This document shows, piece by piece, positions 42,709-51,680 of a stretch of 64,000 nucleotides of DNA; positions within the stretch are counted from its first letter, which is position 1, and each line of letters opens with the position of its first letter. The notes below the pieces were generated by a model that saw only the letters and a program-made list of their open reading frames with translations, was not told where the DNA came from and did not search any database. The position numbers and the translations under genes were made by a program. Origin of the DNA: Ruegeria atlantica (GTDB lineage Bacteria > Pseudomonadota > Alphaproteobacteria > Rhodobacterales > Rhodobacteraceae); contig NZ_WQCF01000007.1 in the NCBI RefSeq assembly GCF_013032455.1, positions 62,001-126,000 on the forward strand, in the 5' to 3' direction.

Positions 42709-43335
42709 ATGCAGAAGTGGATCATAACACTGGGTCTTTCGCTCGCTGTCGCCGCGTGTACGCGAGAGGCCGGCTATGAAGTCGACCAAGGTGCCTTCGG
42801 GAATGCTACCCTAAACAACACTCAGGTCATGAATGGTGAACTGACCTATGCTCAGATTCTGGGTCAGCGTTTCGCGGCCGAAGTTCCGACGCAGATCAAC
42901 TTTGCTTTCGATAGTGCAAAGCTGGATGCGGCGGCACAGCGGATTTTGTTGCGGCAAGCCGATTGGATCAAACAGTTCCCTGAGGCACGCTTCCGTGTAT
43001 ACGGACACACTGACGCCGTTGGATCTACGGGTTATAACCAGAGCTTGGGGCAACGGCGCGCCAACGCGGCTGTCAATTTCCTCACACAGCAGGGAATTTC
43101 CAGATCCAGACTTGAGGCTGTCGTATCCTTCGGTAAATCACGCCCACTGATCGACACCCCTGACAGGGACCGACGCAACCGCCGGACAGTAACAGAAGTT
43201 TCAGGATTTGTGGATCGTGCACCGCAATTGCTGGACGGTAAGTACGCGGAAGTGATCTATCGCGAATATGTTGAGAGCGCGACACGCGAGAGCTACATCG
43301 AGCGTGAAGACACCACCACTGGCGGTGAAGAATAA
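42709..43335 (+). CDS. OmpA-family lipoprotein of the Tad locus
   Basis: A 208-residue lipoprotein: the lipobox AVAAC puts the acylated cysteine at about residue 17. The start at 42709 has a strong AGGAGG site. The OmpA/Pal peptidoglycan-binding domain covers about 60-170, with NFAFDSAKLD, YGHTDAVGSTGYN and GQRRANAAVNFL. It probably fixes the secretin complex to the cell wall. The gene takes the place occupied by cpaD or rcpB in other Tad loci, which are absent here. Confidence 0.9.
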   Translation: MQKWIITLGLSLAVAACTREAGYEVDQGAFGNATLNNTQVMNGELTYAQILGQRFAAEVPTQINFAFDSAKLDAAAQRILLRQADWIKQFPEARFRVYGHTDAVGSTGYNQSLGQRRANAAVNFLTQQGISRSRLEAVVSFGKSRPLIDTPDRDRRNRRTVTEVSGFVDRAPQLLDGKYAEVIYREYVESATRESYIEREDTTTGGEE

Positions 43336-43341
43336 TCCCTA

Positions 43342-43370
43342 GGAAATGGGCGGCATCGTCGCCCATTTCC
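43342..43370 (+). terminator. Hairpin after the OmpA-type gene
   Basis: An 11-base-pair perfect stem (GGAAATGGGCG with CGCCCATTTCC) with a seven-base loop, six bases after the stop codon. The following bases are CTACAATTGGTTCTTTT, so the T-run is delayed. It may be a weak terminator or a message-protecting hairpin. Confidence 0.6.
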
Positions 43371-43534
43371 CTACAATTGGTTCTTTTGCGCCCTAATGTT
43401 GCCTAAGTTCCAAGCCAATTTTTTTACAATTAGATGACCTACGGCCCAAATCGGCCGCAAACGGGGCAATAGCGAATCAGATTGAGTCGTTAGACTCATT
43501 TGGTTTGCCAGCTGTCACGACAAGGATTGTGTTA

Positions 43535-44764
43535 ATGACGAGCACTACGCCACAAAACGAAAATGCCATCCTGGCCTGCACTGTAAGCCGCGATGTCCAG
43601 AATTTCGATCTGTTGATCGAAGATATGGAAGCGGTCCTGGGAGAGAACTGGGGCGATCTCGGGTTTGCCGAAGCTCTGACGTTTTTCAGCCAACCCGATG
43701 CAGATTCTCTGGAATTTGTCGCATTGGCGATTGATGGCGAAGATGAAGACGACCTGTCGCTGATGGGTGAGGTCATCACCCGCGCAAAGGAAAAGAACAT
43801 TAAAGTTGTTCTGATTGCCGAAGATGTCACTCCGGCCTCCTTACATCAGCTACTGCGCAAAGGTGCGGATGAGTTTGTCCCCTACCCTCTGCCCGAAGGT
43901 GAACTTCAGGAAGCCATCAGTCGGATGAAGCAACCTGCCCCGGTTGCAGTACAACAGGCCGCTGCGCCCATGGCGCAGGGTGAAACCAAAGAAGGAGCCT
44001 TGTTTGTTGTGCACGGATTGGCTGGCGGTGTCGGTTCGACCACCTTGGCGGTCAATCTGGCTTGGGAACTGGCCACCGTGTCTGACAAAGATGCACCATC
44101 CGTTTGTCTTCTGGACCTTGATCTGCAATTCGGCACGGTCTCGACATATCTGGACCTGCCACGCCGAGAAACCGTCTTTGAAATGCTGTCGGATACATCC
44201 TCTATGGATGACGACGTATTCTCGCAAGCGCTACAAAGCTACGAGGACAAACTGCAAGTTTTGACCGCGCCGTCCGACATGGTGCCGTTGGACCTGATCA
44301 CCCCCGAAGACATCGACCGTGTCATAGAAACAGCGCGGCGACACTTTGACTATGTCATTGTAGATATGCCATCGACGCTGGTTCAGTGGTCAGAAACTGT
44401 TCTTCAGACGGCCCATATTTATTTTGCCATTATTGAGCTGGATATGCGTTCGGCCCAGAATGCACTGCGCCTGAAGCGTGCTTTGCAGGCCGAGGAGCTG
44501 CCGTTCAACAAGTTGCGCTTTGCCCTGAACCGGGCACCGAAATTCACTGATTTGAATGGTAAGAGCCGAGTCAAACGGATGGGCGAAAGCTTAGGAATTT
44601 CCATTGATCTTCAGTTGCCCGACGGAGGTAAACCCGTCATGCAAAGCGGCGATCACGGACAGCCCTTGGCCAATGCAGCCAGCAAAAACCCGCTGCGCCG
44701 GGAAATCGCAAAACTTGCGAAATCCCTTCACAGCCTAGGCAACAGCGACGCCGAAGCCGCCTAA
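43535..44764 (+). CDS. cpaE: Tad pilus localisation ATPase CpaE (TadZ)
   Basis: A 409-residue protein with an N-terminal receiver-like domain (about 1-130) and a C-terminal ParA/MinD-type ATPase. The P-loop reads GGVGSTTLAVN, where the usual lysines are replaced, as known for TadZ proteins. The receiver half also lacks an obvious phosphorylation aspartate. CpaE places the pilus machine at a cell pole. The ATG at 43535 (MTSTTPQNE) is preferred over an in-frame ATG at 43505. Confidence 0.93.
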   Translation: MTSTTPQNENAILACTVSRDVQNFDLLIEDMEAVLGENWGDLGFAEALTFFSQPDADSLEFVALAIDGEDEDDLSLMGEVITRAKEKNIKVVLIAEDVTPASLHQLLRKGADEFVPYPLPEGELQEAISRMKQPAPVAVQQAAAPMAQGETKEGALFVVHGLAGGVGSTTLAVNLAWELATVSDKDAPSVCLLDLDLQFGTVSTYLDLPRRETVFEMLSDTSSMDDDVFSQALQSYEDKLQVLTAPSDMVPLDLITPEDIDRVIETARRHFDYVIVDMPSTLVQWSETVLQTAHIYFAIIELDMRSAQNALRLKRALQAEELPFNKLRFALNRAPKFTDLNGKSRVKRMGESLGISIDLQLPDGGKPVMQSGDHGQPLANAASKNPLRREIAKLAKSLHSLGNSDAEAA

Positions 44765-44789
44765 TGGGAACCTAAGGGAGAGAGCCGCC

Positions 44790-46223
44790 GTGTTTTCTAG
44801 ATACAAAAAACAATCCGCAGCACAGCCGGTTCAAGCCCCGGCTGCAAATCCGGTCCCTGTTGCCGAAAAGGCGCCTGCGGCCACAGCGGTTGCTCGGCGC
44901 CCATTGCAAAAAAAGGCGGCTGAGCCAGTCGGCTCTGACCGTGAACGCAAGCGCAAAGAGCGCCTGGGCGAAATCAAAATCGAATTGCATCGGGAGTTGC
45001 TGGAAAACCTGAACCTTGCGGCACTTGAAAATGCAGGCGAGGCAGAACTGCGCGCAGAGATCAGCGCAATCGCCACTGAGGTACTGGAAGCCCGAAATAT
45101 CGTTCTGAACCGCGAGGATCGCTCGCAACTGAACAAAGAGCTTTACGATGAAGTCACCGGCCTGGGTCCTCTTGAAACCCTGCTGCGGGATGATTCAGTC
45201 AACGATATTCTGGTCAACGGTCCGCAACAGATCTTTGTGGAACGTGACGGTAAGCTAGAAATCAGCGATATTACCTTCAAAGACGAAAAGCACCTGATGC
45301 GGATCATCGACAAGATCGTATCCGCTGTGGGCCGCCGTGTCGACGAGTCTAACCCCTATGTTGACGCCCGTCTTGCCGATGGTTCGCGTTTCAATGCCAT
45401 GGTTCCACCGATTGCAGTGGATGGCTCGTTGGTTTCCATTCGTAAGTTTAAGAAAGACAAGCTTGGCATCGACGATCTGGTCAATTTCGGTGCCTTTACC
45501 GAAGAAATGGCCGCTTTTCTTCAAGCTGCTGTGTCCACTCGTCTGAATATCATCGTTTCGGGCGGTACGGGTTCGGGTAAAACAACCACGTTGAACGCGC
45601 TGTCTAGCTTTATCGACGATGCTGAACGCATCCTGACAATCGAGGATACAGCGGAACTTCAGTTGCAACAGACCCATGTGGGCCGGATGGAGAGCCGCCC
45701 GCCCAACGTGGAAGGCAAAGGCGAGGTCAGCCCGCGCGACTGTCTGAAAAACGCCCTGCGTATGCGACCTGACCGCATCATCGTGGGTGAGACACGTGGC
45801 GCCGAGGTGATCGACATGCTGCAGGCCATGAACACGGGGCACGACGGGTCGATGACAACGATCCACGCCAACTCGGCCCGCGACGGGATTTCGCGTCTGG
45901 AAAACATGATCGCTATGGCCGGGATCGAGATGCCGATTAAAGCGGTTCGTAGCCAAATCTCGAGCGCTGTGAACCTGATTGTACAAGCCAGCCGTTTGCA
46001 GGATGGCTCGCGTAGAATGACCTCTATCACCGAGATTACCGGCATGGAAGGCGACGTGATTTCGATGCAAGAAATCTTTAAATTCCAACGTGTTGGACTG
46101 ACACCAGAAAACAAAATCATCGGTCATTTCACCGCAACCGGCGTGCGCAGCCACTATTCTGAGCGCTTCCGCCTGTGGGGCTTTGACTTGCCCGCTTCGA
46201 TCTATGACCCAACAACTATGTAG
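44790..46223 (+). CDS. cpaF: Tad secretion motor ATPase CpaF (TadA)
   Basis: A 477-residue hexameric ATPase that powers Flp pilus extension. It starts with GTG at 44790 after AAGGGAGAG. The first 85 residues are a proline/alanine/lysine-rich extension, followed by the N-terminal domain and the ATPase core. Walker A reads [15 protein letters not shown] near residue 260, with an Asp box [13 protein letters not shown] and a [15 protein letters not shown] motif characteristic of secretion ATPases. It follows cpaE by 25 bases. Confidence 0.96.
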   Translation: MFSRYKKQSAAQPVQAPAANPVPVAEKAPAATAVARRPLQKKAAEPVGSDRERKRKERLGEIKIELHRELLENLNLAALENAGEAELRAEISAIATEVLEARNIVLNREDRSQLNKELYDEVTGLGPLETLLRDDSVNDILVNGPQQIFVERDGKLEISDITFKDEKHLMRIIDKIVSAVGRRVDESNPYVDARLADGSRFNAMVPPIAVDGSLVSIRKFKKDKLGIDDLVNFGAFTEEMAAFLQAAVSTRLNIIVSGGTGSGKTTTLNALSSFIDDAERILTIEDTAELQLQQTHVGRMESRPPNVEGKGEVSPRDCLKNALRMRPDRIIVGETRGAEVIDMLQAMNTGHDGSMTTIHANSARDGISRLENMIAMAGIEMPIKAVRSQISSAVNLIVQASRLQDGSRRMTSITEITGMEGDVISMQEIFKFQRVGLTPENKIIGHFTATGVRSHYSERFRLWGFDLPASIYDPTTM

Positions 46224-46234
46224 GAGATCTGAAT

Positions 46235-47203
46235 ATGCAACTGCCTGTTGAGGCGATCATATATGTCGTGATCTTCGCCGCGGTATTCGCTTTGGTCGAA
46301 GGTATCTACCTGGTGGCATTCGGCAAATCCATCAGCCTGAACAGCCGCGTGAATCGGCGTCTCGATATGCTGGACAAAGGCGCCGGCCGAGAACAAGTTC
46401 TGGAACAGCTGCGCAAAGAAATGCAGCAGCACATGAAATCCCAGAGCATTCCGCTCTATTCATTGCTGGCCGACAAGGCGCAAAAGGCGGCCATCGCCTT
46501 CTCTCCTCGACAGCTGATTATGGTCATGGTTTTGTTGTCGTGCTTTGCCTTTGTCGGGCTGAGCGTTGGCACCGCCACGGAAATGGTACTACGTGTGGCG
46601 CTCTCAGTTTTGATCGGAGTTGGCGGCGTTTACACTTGGGTGAACCGCAAGGCCAGTAAACGCATGAGCATGATGGAAGAGCAGCTTCCCGATGCGGTTG
46701 AGCTGATGGTCCGCTCTCTTCGTGTGGGTAACCCGTTCGTGTCTTCTGTTCAGATTGTCGCCAGTGAAGTGCAAGACCCTCTTGGCACCGAATTCGGGAT
46801 CATTGCGGACGAATGCGCCTATGGGCGTGATGTAGGCGAAGCACTAACAGACCTGGCCCAGAGGCTGGATATGCAGGATCTTCGCTTTTTGGCTGTTGCT
46901 GTAGGCATCCAACAGCAATCAGGCGGTAACCTTGCCGAGATTCTGGCTGGCCTGGCGAAAGTCATCCGTGCTCGTTTCCGCCTGTTCCGCCGTGTCAAAG
47001 CAATTACCGCCGAAGCGCAATGGTCCGGCAAGTTTCTGTCTGGCTTTCCACTGTTTTGTCTGGTTTTCATTCTGGTAACGGATCCCGGATATTATGACGA
47101 CGTGCTTGATCACCCCTACTTTATCCCGGCCTGTTTCTTTGTCGGCATCATGCTGACACTGAACCTGATCGTGATGCGCGTTCTTACCAACATCAAGGTC
47201 TGA
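46235..47203 (+). CDS. tadB: Tad inner-membrane platform protein TadB
   Basis: A 322-residue inner-membrane protein of the type II secretion F family, with about four hydrophobic segments (near residues 8-28, 95-130, 275-295 and 300-320). The GspF-type cytoplasmic domain contains EQLPDAVELMVRSLRVG and the QQQSGGNLAEIL motif. With TadC it forms the platform on which CpaF acts. An AGGAG site stands before the ATG, 11 bases after cpaF. Confidence 0.95.
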   Translation: MQLPVEAIIYVVIFAAVFALVEGIYLVAFGKSISLNSRVNRRLDMLDKGAGREQVLEQLRKEMQQHMKSQSIPLYSLLADKAQKAAIAFSPRQLIMVMVLLSCFAFVGLSVGTATEMVLRVALSVLIGVGGVYTWVNRKASKRMSMMEEQLPDAVELMVRSLRVGNPFVSSVQIVASEVQDPLGTEFGIIADECAYGRDVGEALTDLAQRLDMQDLRFLAVAVGIQQQSGGNLAEILAGLAKVIRARFRLFRRVKAITAEAQWSGKFLSGFPLFCLVFILVTDPGYYDDVLDHPYFIPACFFVGIMLTLNLIVMRVLTNIKV

Positions 47204-47212
47204 GGTTACAAA

Positions 47213-48199
47213 ATGGAATTTCTGAACCCAATCAACGACCTGATCAAACAGCAACTAGGCGAGTTCGGTCCGCTTATCGTCCTTGGCATTCTTGGACTAT
47301 TCCTGATCCTGATTGCCGTTTCCTTGATGCTAAACCAGCCGGAAGATCCCCTGAAAAAGTTGCAGAGGTCGAACACAGCTCCCAAAGCCGACAAGAAGAC
47401 CAAAAAGGACAAGCTGCGCACCGCCGGCAGAAACGAACAGCTCGAGAAGTTTGCCACCTTCCTTGAACCCAAGAACGAGGAAGAACTGTCGGCGATCCAG
47501 CTCAAGCTGCGGCAGGCCGGCTATCATTCGAAAGATGCCGTGCGGTTCTTTCACTTTGCGCAGTTTGCACTGGGTATCGTTGGCATCCTAATCGGCGTCA
47601 TGCTGGTTACAGTACTGTCAGGCGACCAGGAGTTTACGTCATCGCAGATGGCCATTCGTGTTCTGATCCCGGTGGTCGTCGGGTACTTCCTGCCACGCTA
47701 CTGGATTACACGGCGCGTTGATGAACGGCACGAAGCAATCACCTCTGGATTCCCCGATACGCTCGACCTTATGCTGGTCTGTGTTGAAGCCGGTCAATCT
47801 CTGGATCAGGCGATCGTTCGTGTGGCCAAGGAAATGAGGGCTTCTTACCCCGAGATCGCGCAAGAGTTCGAAATTGTCGCCTATGAGCTGAAAGCTGGTA
47901 AGGACAGGGATACAGTTTTGCGCGATTTCGGAACGCGCTGCGGCGTACAGGACGTGAGTGCATTTGTGACTGTTATGATCCAGTCAGCCACCTTCGGCAC
48001 CTCGATCGCCGAGGCGTTGCGCGTCTACGCAGGCGAAATGCGCGACAAACGCGTTATGCGCGCCGAAGAGGCCGCGAACAAGTTGCCAACCAAGATGACA
48101 CTTGCCACAATGATCCTGACGGTGCCCCCTTTGCTGGTCATTCTGGTCGGGCCTTCGGCAAAAGGAATCGCAGATTTTGCAAACCAAGGCGCTGGCTGA
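47213..48199 (+). CDS. tadC: Tad inner-membrane platform protein TadC
   Basis: A 328-residue partner of TadB with the same GspF-type fold. Hydrophobic segments are near residues 20-42, 115-160 and 300-320, and a lysine-rich stretch (KADKKTKKDKLR) lies after the first. The core has GFPDTLDLMLVCVEAGQSLDQA and GTSIAEALRVYA. It starts nine bases after tadB, and a tetratricopeptide lipoprotein follows. Confidence 0.95.
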   Translation: MEFLNPINDLIKQQLGEFGPLIVLGILGLFLILIAVSLMLNQPEDPLKKLQRSNTAPKADKKTKKDKLRTAGRNEQLEKFATFLEPKNEEELSAIQLKLRQAGYHSKDAVRFFHFAQFALGIVGILIGVMLVTVLSGDQEFTSSQMAIRVLIPVVVGYFLPRYWITRRVDERHEAITSGFPDTLDLMLVCVEAGQSLDQAIVRVAKEMRASYPEIAQEFEIVAYELKAGKDRDTVLRDFGTRCGVQDVSAFVTVMIQSATFGTSIAEALRVYAGEMRDKRVMRAEEAANKLPTKMTLATMILTVPPLLVILVGPSAKGIADFANQGAG

Positions 48200-48239
48200 C
48201 ACGCTTAAACAATCCAGGCAACGGCGCATCCCATTTCGG

Positions 48240-48788
48240 ATGCGCCTCTCTCTAAAGGCCGCCATAGTGATTGCTATGGTGGCTTCATGCACTGAAACAG
48301 GCTCCTTGGGCGATCTGGATCCACCCGGGATTGATCCAAATGGTGAAAGCGTGGACGAAATCACCGTCGGAAACCGCCTTATGTCATCTGGTGAGTATGA
48401 TCTGGCGCTGGACGCATTTGCGCGCGCGGCGTTGGATCAGGGGATGACAACACAAATCCTGACGTCCATGGGTACGGCCAATCTGGGGCTTGGGCGTTTG
48501 GGGCAAGCCGAAACACTGCTGCGCCGAGCGGTTCAGGACAACCCTGACTGGCCCGTCCCCTGGAACAACCTTGGTGTCGTGCTGGTCGAACAGGGCGAGT
48601 ATCCCGAAGCAGCGCAAGTTTTCAAACGCGCCTATGCGCTGGACAATGGCGAAAGTGACGCAATCCGGGACAATCTGCGCTTAGCACTCGCAAAAATGGA
48701 AAATCCTGTTAATACTACGGCAGAAGAACAAGAATTTACGCTGGAGCAGCAAGGCGACGGTCAATTCAAGCTGCGCAAGCTCCCGTAA
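48240..48788 (+). CDS. tadD: TPR lipoprotein TadD
   Basis: A 182-residue lipoprotein with the lipobox VASC at about residue 18. The start at 48240 (MRLSLKAAIVI) gives a proper signal peptide, unlike the longer frame from 48177 which overlaps tadC. Three tetratricopeptide repeats cover about 45-150 (NRLMSSGEYDLALDAFARAA, then two more). TadD helps assemble or localise the secretin in the outer membrane. A second TPR lipoprotein gene follows at 48818. Confidence 0.9.
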   Translation: MRLSLKAAIVIAMVASCTETGSLGDLDPPGIDPNGESVDEITVGNRLMSSGEYDLALDAFARAALDQGMTTQILTSMGTANLGLGRLGQAETLLRRAVQDNPDWPVPWNNLGVVLVEQGEYPEAAQVFKRAYALDNGESDAIRDNLRLALAKMENPVNTTAEEQEFTLEQQGDGQFKLRKLP

Positions 48789-48817
48789 CACAGGCAAGAG
48801 CAGTAAGGGACGCAAAA

Positions 48818-49669
48818 ATGCGCCAACATTTCTTGATTGCGCCATTGGTCATGTGTGGGCTGGTATTATCGGCCTGCGAAAAAGAAACCGAAGAAGAAAA
48901 AGTCGAACGCACCTATCAGGAGGTCAATGTCATTGACGAGACCAACCTGAACGAGGTGTTGTTGACCGCTGCTGACCCAAATGAAGCGGTCACCTATTTT
49001 CAAGGCGCAGCCGCCAAGAATCCCGGACGCATAGATTTGCAGCGTGGGTTGGCGATTTCACTGACCCGGGCCAAGCGAACGACCGAAGCCGTCACCGCTT
49101 GGAAGAAGGTGACAACGATGAAGGGGGCTTCGAATATCGACAAGGTCGAATATGCCGATGCCCTCGTGCGCGCGGGAAACTGGGGACAAGCCCGTTCCGT
49201 ATTGAACTCCATTCCGCCGACATATGAAACTTTCAAACGCTATCGGCTTGAAGCTGTGGTTGCCGACTCCACGAAGGATTGGAAGCGGGCTGACCATTTC
49301 TATGAAACTGCAGTTGGGCTGACGACGCGTCCGGGCGGCGTAATGAACAACTGGGGTTATTCCAAACTGACCCGAGGTCAGTACTCCGAGGCTGAACGCC
49401 TGTTTACCGAAGCAATCCGTCAGGACCAGACCCTCTTCACAGCTAAAAACAATCTGGTTCTGGCCCGTGCAGCTCAGGGGAATTACAGCATGCCAGTTGT
49501 GCCCATGTCACAGATTGAACGCGCTATGTTGTTGAACACAATGGGAATATCCGCTGTTAAACAAGGTAATGTCACGACAGCAAAAAACCTGTTCCGCGAA
49601 GCCATCGCCACTCATCCACAGCATTATGACGAGGCTGTCCGTTCTCTTCGCGCTCTTGATGGTGCCTGA
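48818..49669 (+). CDS. Second TPR lipoprotein of the Tad locus
   Basis: A 283-residue lipoprotein (lipobox VLSAC, cysteine at about residue 20) followed by a very acidic stretch (EKETEEEKVE). Tetratricopeptide-type repeats span about 60-270 (RGLAISLTRAKRTTEAVTAWKK, GYSKLTRGQYSEAERLFTEA). It is TadD-related but longer. Two adjacent TadD-type genes are common in roseobacter Tad loci. It ends three bases before the cpaA start. Confidence 0.9.
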   Translation: MRQHFLIAPLVMCGLVLSACEKETEEEKVERTYQEVNVIDETNLNEVLLTAADPNEAVTYFQGAAAKNPGRIDLQRGLAISLTRAKRTTEAVTAWKKVTTMKGASNIDKVEYADALVRAGNWGQARSVLNSIPPTYETFKRYRLEAVVADSTKDWKRADHFYETAVGLTTRPGGVMNNWGYSKLTRGQYSEAERLFTEAIRQDQTLFTAKNNLVLARAAQGNYSMPVVPMSQIERAMLLNTMGISAVKQGNVTTAKNLFREAIATHPQHYDEAVRSLRALDGA

Positions 49670-49672
49670 TTG

Positions 49673-50218
49673 ATGGACATTCCCGCGCAAGCCGCGCTTT
49701 GGTTCATACCGTTTGTCTTGCCTATCTGCTTTTACGTCGCGTTCACAGACCTGCGCGACATGCTGATCAAGAATCACGCGGTTGTCGCCCTGACGTTTGT
49801 TTTTCTCTTGGTCGGCTTATTCGTATTGCCCCCGTGGTCGACTGACTGGACGGCTGCGAACATCGGACCATTGTCGCTCTCGTTGCCACCCTATGTCTGG
49901 CATGTAATTCATATCGTGGTCATTCTGATCTTTGGTATCCTGCTTAACGCGGCTGGCGTAATGGGTGCCGGAGACGCCAAATTTTTGGCAGCTGCCTCTC
50001 CCTTCGTGTGGGTAGGCGATGTCAAGCTGATCATGTTCATTCTGGCGGCCACCACGCTTGCTGCTTATGTCACGCACCGGTTGGTCAAAAGAACTCCGTT
50101 GCGCAACATAGCGCCAGATTGGGAAAGTTGGAGTAGAACCAAACACTTCCCGATGGGTTTCCCGCTAGGCGGAACCTTGGCGATCTATTTGATCTTAGGC
50201 ACTGTTTACGGTTCGTAA
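49673..50218 (+). CDS. cpaA: Prepilin peptidase CpaA (TadV)
   Basis: A 181-residue A24-type aspartic peptidase that removes the Flp prepilin leader. The two catalytic aspartates lie in FTDLRDMLIKN (near residue 27) and the GxGD motif GAGDAKF (near 103). About five to six hydrophobic segments place it in the inner membrane. The N-terminal methylase domain of the larger peptidases is absent, as usual for CpaA. The start is the ATG at 49673, directly after the preceding stop. It should process both pilins at the beginning of the locus. Confidence 0.94.
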   Translation: MDIPAQAALWFIPFVLPICFYVAFTDLRDMLIKNHAVVALTFVFLLVGLFVLPPWSTDWTAANIGPLSLSLPPYVWHVIHIVVILIFGILLNAAGVMGAGDAKFLAAASPFVWVGDVKLIMFILAATTLAAYVTHRLVKRTPLRNIAPDWESWSRTKHFPMGFPLGGTLAIYLILGTVYGS

Positions 50219-50332
50219 ACTATCACTAACCCGCCTTGTCCCCGCCTTGGTACTGCCACAAAAGCTCGCCAAATTTTTGTCAGTGCCCCCTTGGGGCTAT
50301 TGGCGTGAATACTGGATAAACGGGCGACGCTC

Positions 50333-51640
50333 ATGAATATGCAGACCACCTCGGTTATGGCCCCCCCTGCCCCCAAGGGTTTGGGTGAAATGAAACTGCC
50401 CATCGTCATGATGCGCGACATCATGCTGAAAACGATCTTTCGCAAAAATGTGGATACCGTTTCCGAGATCGCTCAAGCGATTTGCCTGCCAGGTTCCGTC
50501 ACACAGGAACTGATCGACATGGCCCGCGAGCAAAAGTTGCTTGAGGCCACAGGCACGTTGAATGCCAACAGCGGCAACGAGATGGGTTATCAGCTGACCG
50601 ATGCCGGCAAGGCTCGCGCGCTGGACGCGCTGAGCCAGTCGGAATATTTTGGGGCCATGCCCGTGCCGTTGGATGTTTACCGCGAACAGGTAAAACGTCA
50701 GTCGATCCGCAACATTCAGGTGACCCGCGATCAGCTGGTTGGTGCAATGGGACATCTAGTTCTGCCTGACAGTCTTCTGGATCATCTGGGTCCTGCGGTC
50801 AGCGCCGGTCGTTCGATCCTGATGTATGGCCCTCCGGGCAACGGTAAATCCTCGATCTCGAACGGGATCAGGGATGCTTTGGGTGACAATGTCTATGTGC
50901 CATTTGCCATCGAGTATGCGGGTCAGGTGATCACAGTCTACGATCCGATCGTGCACACCGCGATCGAGCAGGAACCTGATGATCCCAACAGCCTGCGTCG
51001 CCGTAAACGGTTCGATTCGCGTTATGTCCAATGCGAACGCCCTACTGTTGTAACGGGCGGTGAACTGTCGCTCAGCATGCTGGATCTGGTTTATAACCCC
51101 ACTGCGCGGACCTATCAGGCGCCATTGCAGTTGAAATCGACTGGCGGCATCTTCATCGTGGACGACCTTGGCCGTCAGCAGGAACCGCCGCAGGCCCTGA
51201 TCAACCGCTGGATTGTTCCACTGGAAGAAAGCAAGGATATCCTTGGCCTGCAATCGGGGGAAAAGTTCGAAGTCCCCTTCGACACGCTGGTCATCTTCTC
51301 GACCAACTTCCACCCGAATGAAATCTTTGACCAAGCGGCCCTGCGCCGGATCTTCTTCAAGATCAAGATCGACGGACCGAACCAAGAGAATTTCCTGAAA
51401 ATCTTTGCCATGGTCGCCCGTAAACGCGGCATGCCTCTGGACGAAGAAGCACTGGTGCATCTGTTGAAGGTCAAATACCCCACCATCAACAACATCTACG
51501 CGAACTATCAGCCCATCTTCCTGATCGACCAGATGATATCGATCTGCGAATTCGAAGGTATCCCCTACCAGATGAGCCCGGATTTGATCGACCGCGCATG
51601 GTCCAACATGTTCGTTAAGGACGAGAAAATCGTCAAATAA
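50333..51640 (+). CDS. AAA+ ATPase of unknown function next to the Tad locus
   Basis: A 435-residue protein. Residues 30-100 look like a winged-helix domain (DIMLKTIFRKNVDTVSEIAQ, then QLTDAGKARALDAL). The AAA+ core follows with Walker A YGPPGNGKSS (near 165), Walker B IFIVDDLGRQ (near 280), a sensor-1 asparagine in VIFSTNFHP and an arginine pair in AALRRIFFKI. The C-terminal part is a helical lid. It is on the same strand 115 bases after cpaA, so it may belong to the pilus locus, but its role is not known. Homologues often stand alone. Confidence 0.8.
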   Translation: MNMQTTSVMAPPAPKGLGEMKLPIVMMRDIMLKTIFRKNVDTVSEIAQAICLPGSVTQELIDMAREQKLLEATGTLNANSGNEMGYQLTDAGKARALDALSQSEYFGAMPVPLDVYREQVKRQSIRNIQVTRDQLVGAMGHLVLPDSLLDHLGPAVSAGRSILMYGPPGNGKSSISNGIRDALGDNVYVPFAIEYAGQVITVYDPIVHTAIEQEPDDPNSLRRRKRFDSRYVQCERPTVVTGGELSLSMLDLVYNPTARTYQAPLQLKSTGGIFIVDDLGRQQEPPQALINRWIVPLEESKDILGLQSGEKFEVPFDTLVIFSTNFHPNEIFDQAALRRIFFKIKIDGPNQENFLKIFAMVARKRGMPLDEEALVHLLKVKYPTINNIYANYQPIFLIDQMISICEFEGIPYQMSPDLIDRAWSNMFVKDEKIVK

Positions 51641-51680
51641 CGCCGTGCCAATTTCCTGACGGGACGGGTAACCTGCGTTC

